Shown here: piece by piece, positions 63,051 through 64,000 of the stretch
Layout of the letters: the number at the start of each line of letters is the position of its first letter
Position numbering within the stretch: position 1 is the stretch's first letter
Origin: Leucobacter rhizosphaerae
GTDB taxonomy: Bacteria > Actinomycetota > Actinomycetes > Actinomycetales > Microbacteriaceae
Direction: 5' to 3'
DNA length: 64,000 nucleotides
Assembly (NCBI RefSeq): GCF_022919175.1
Contig: NZ_CP095043.1
Location: 124,001 to 188,000 of the forward strand
The notes under the pieces: model-generated
What the model was told of the DNA's origin: nothing
Databases searched by the model: none
The model's input: only the letters and a program-made list of their open reading frames with translations
Translations under genes and position numbers: made by a program

Positions 63051-63084
63051 ACGAAGGGCCCCGGGGAAACCCGGGGCCCTTCGT
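63051..63084. terminator. Strong hairpin terminator shared by argG and whiB1
   Basis: A perfect 15-bp stem (63051-63065 with 63070-63084) with a GAAA loop lies 12 bp after argG and 20 bp from the end of the convergent whiB1 gene. It can stop transcripts from both sides. Confidence 0.92.
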
Positions 63085-63103
63085 CGTTCACCTGGTGCGG
63101 TGA

Positions 63104-63352
63104 CTAGGACGCGCGGCGTGCGCGTGCGGCGCGGCGCTTCAGGGCGCGGCGCTCGTCCTCGCTCAGGCCGCCCCAGACGCCGGAATCCTGACCGGTGTCC
63201 ATCGCGTACTGCAGGCACATCTCGGTCACCGTGCAGCGGGCGCAGACCGACTTCGCGCGCTCGATCTGGTCGACCGCGGGGCCGGTGTTGCCCACCGGGA
63301 AGAACAGCTCGGGGTCTACCGTCAGACATGCAGCCTTTTCGCGCCAATCCAT
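63104..63352 (-). CDS. whiB1: WhiB1-type Fe-S transcription factor
   Basis: This 82-residue WhiB-like protein has the four cluster cysteines C9, C37, C40 and C46 and the GVWGG turn (58-62), followed by a basic tail (DERRALKRRAARARR) that binds DNA. MDWREKAACLTVDPELFFPVGN is nearly the same as the start of mycobacterial WhiB1, so I call it that orthologue. WhiB1 holds a [4Fe-4S] cluster sensitive to nitric oxide and works with sigma factor A. ATG 63352 has AGAGGAG 6 nt upstream. Confidence 0.93.
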   Translation of the reverse strand: MDWREKAACLTVDPELFFPVGNTGPAVDQIERAKSVCARCTVTEMCLQYAMDTGQDSGVWGGLSEDERRALKRRAARARRAS

Positions 63353-63401
63353 TTTACTCTCCTCTGTGCACTGTACGCGCGCGAAAGCATCAGAGGCGGG
63401 T

Positions 63402-63407
63402 AGCCTA
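63402..63407 (-). promoter_or_regulatory. -10 hexamer TAGGCT upstream of whiB1
   Basis: On the minus strand TAGGCT is about 49 nt before the whiB1 ATG, giving a leader of about 42 nt with a normal ribosome site. The AT-rich stretch beyond it is shared with the divergent gene at 63544. Confidence 0.45.
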
Positions 63408-63478
63408 GATCTCGCGCCGTATTTTCCGATACGTGGCTGAGAATGCTCACGTCGGTGTGCGCGAAACTCGACGGAATA

Positions 63479-63484
63479 TATAGT
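63479..63484 (+). promoter_or_regulatory. -10 hexamer TATAGT for the 63544 gene
   Basis: TATAGT lies in an unusually AT-rich patch (63475-63545) and is 59 nt upstream of the start codon. It faces away from the whiB1 promoter. Confidence 0.4.
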
Positions 63485-63543
63485 TTCACGGATGTAGAAG
63501 CAAATCAATAGGTAATGTGCAATTGTCTCGAAAGGTTCTCGTA

Positions 63544-63978
63544 ATGAGCTCGCAACCCGTTGATCACCCACGATCCCGAACCGGGTGGACGATCCTCCGG
63601 CTCGTCCTCGTGATCGAGGTGGTCGGCGGCGCGATTCTGCTCTGGAATGTCTTCCAGGCCTTCCTCGCGGCGGGCGACGAGCCGCTCGGTGCCCGGGTGA
63701 GTCTGCTGCTCGCGGTGCTCATCTCCTGGGCGTGGATCGCGATCACGCTGTGGGGCGCGCTCGCGCTCCGAGCGAGCTGGGTGCGCGGATCGGCGATCAC
63801 CCTGCACGTGCTGATGCTCGCGGCCGCGACCGGCGTGCTGCAGGGGATCCTGGGCGAGGCGATCCTGCTCGGCTGGGCGCTCCTGGCGCTTGCGCTCGTC
63901 GGATTCCTGGGTGCGGTGCTCGCGAGGCCGGTCGCCCCGGTGCACACCGCGGGTGAGGGTGCTGGCGAGGGAGCCTAG
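63544..63978 (+). CDS. Small integral membrane protein, unknown function
   Basis: This 144-residue protein has four hydrophobic segments (about 16-38, 50-74, 82-104 and 108-128) joined by short loops, with a Gly/Ala/Glu tail. I do not recognise a family. ATG 63544 has GAAAGG upstream; an in-frame GTG at 63517 would add nine residues. It is divergent from whiB1. Its stop overlaps the end of a possible gene on the opposite strand at the window edge. Confidence 0.65.
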   Translation: MSSQPVDHPRSRTGWTILRLVLVIEVVGGAILLWNVFQAFLAAGDEPLGARVSLLLAVLISWAWIAITLWGALALRASWVRGSAITLHVLMLAAATGVLQGILGEAILLGWALLALALVGFLGAVLARPVAPVHTAGEGAGEGA

Positions 63979-64000
63979 ACCCCGAGCAGCTTCCGCACCC
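63975..64000 (-). CDS. Possible 3' end of a convergent gene at the window edge
   Basis: On the minus strand the last 26 bases read ...VRKLLGV then TAG (63975-63977). It may be the C-terminus of a gene that lies mostly beyond the window. Too little is visible to name it or to be sure it is coding. Confidence 0.3.

Overview
The window is high-GC, actinobacterial chromosomal DNA. A WhiB1-type regulator, a DUF3117 protein, a LexA/LysM pair with CGAAC-N4-GTTCG-type boxes, an HX10MX22HXM copper chaperone and the fdx-dapC, dapD/dapE, tatB and mrp neighbourhoods all point to Actinobacteria. Codon use and gene order suggest the family Microbacteriaceae, with Leucobacter or a close relative my best guess (inference, not proven). 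Almost everything is core metabolism. I see no prophage, transposase, CRISPR array, tRNA or rRNA.

Layout: 1-5402 holds the end of hflX and a methionine/one-carbon block (metE, a short MetE-like protein, metF). 5464-6854 is the divergent SOS pair lexA and a LysM cell-division-suppressor-like gene. 6934-11017 is hisC-hisB-hisH-hisA plus an SseB-like gene. 11004-12610 has azlCD with a divergent Lrp-type regulator. 12591-15384 has DUF1844, infC-rpmI-rplT and an rRNA methyltransferase; infC appears to use an AUC start codon. 15409-18847 is a minus-strand copper/DyP-peroxidase cluster lying between the rRNA methyltransferase gene and pheST (18889-22529). 22583-25374 holds three VOC-fold genes and one NAD(P)-binding protein. 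25513-30616 is a propionate (2-methylcitrate) operon with a GntR regulator and an enoyl-CoA hydratase. 30706-33854 is argC-argJ-argB. 33998-37911 has a small prepilin peptidase and a beta-phosphoglucomutase/GH65 phosphorylase pair.

38036-52156 resembles, in gene content, the mycobacterial region running from fdxC-dapC through dapD/dapE, the DUF3117 gene, the O-methyltransferase, tatB, mrp, the DUF1003 gene and the MgtE_N/CBS gene. Here it also carries gltA with an ABC transporter and a GGDEF/EAL protein, and it lacks sigE-rseA-htrA. 52265-55440 is more accessory: a lipoprotein beta-propeller, a stress-protein homologue and an orphan AbiEi/Vsr-like nuclease bracketed by arrays of a 19-nt repeat in both orientations. 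55668-63978 has hrpA, an aldo/keto reductase, mdh, argG (long type), whiB1 and a small membrane protein.

The most unusual things are the orphan nuclease with its 19-nt repeat arrays; infC with an AUC start under a stable leader structure; many apparently leaderless genes, with a TANNNT -10 hexamer 6-7 nt before the start codon, including the back-to-back dapD/dapE pair; and short tandem repeats at gene ends (argB and the ABC permease).
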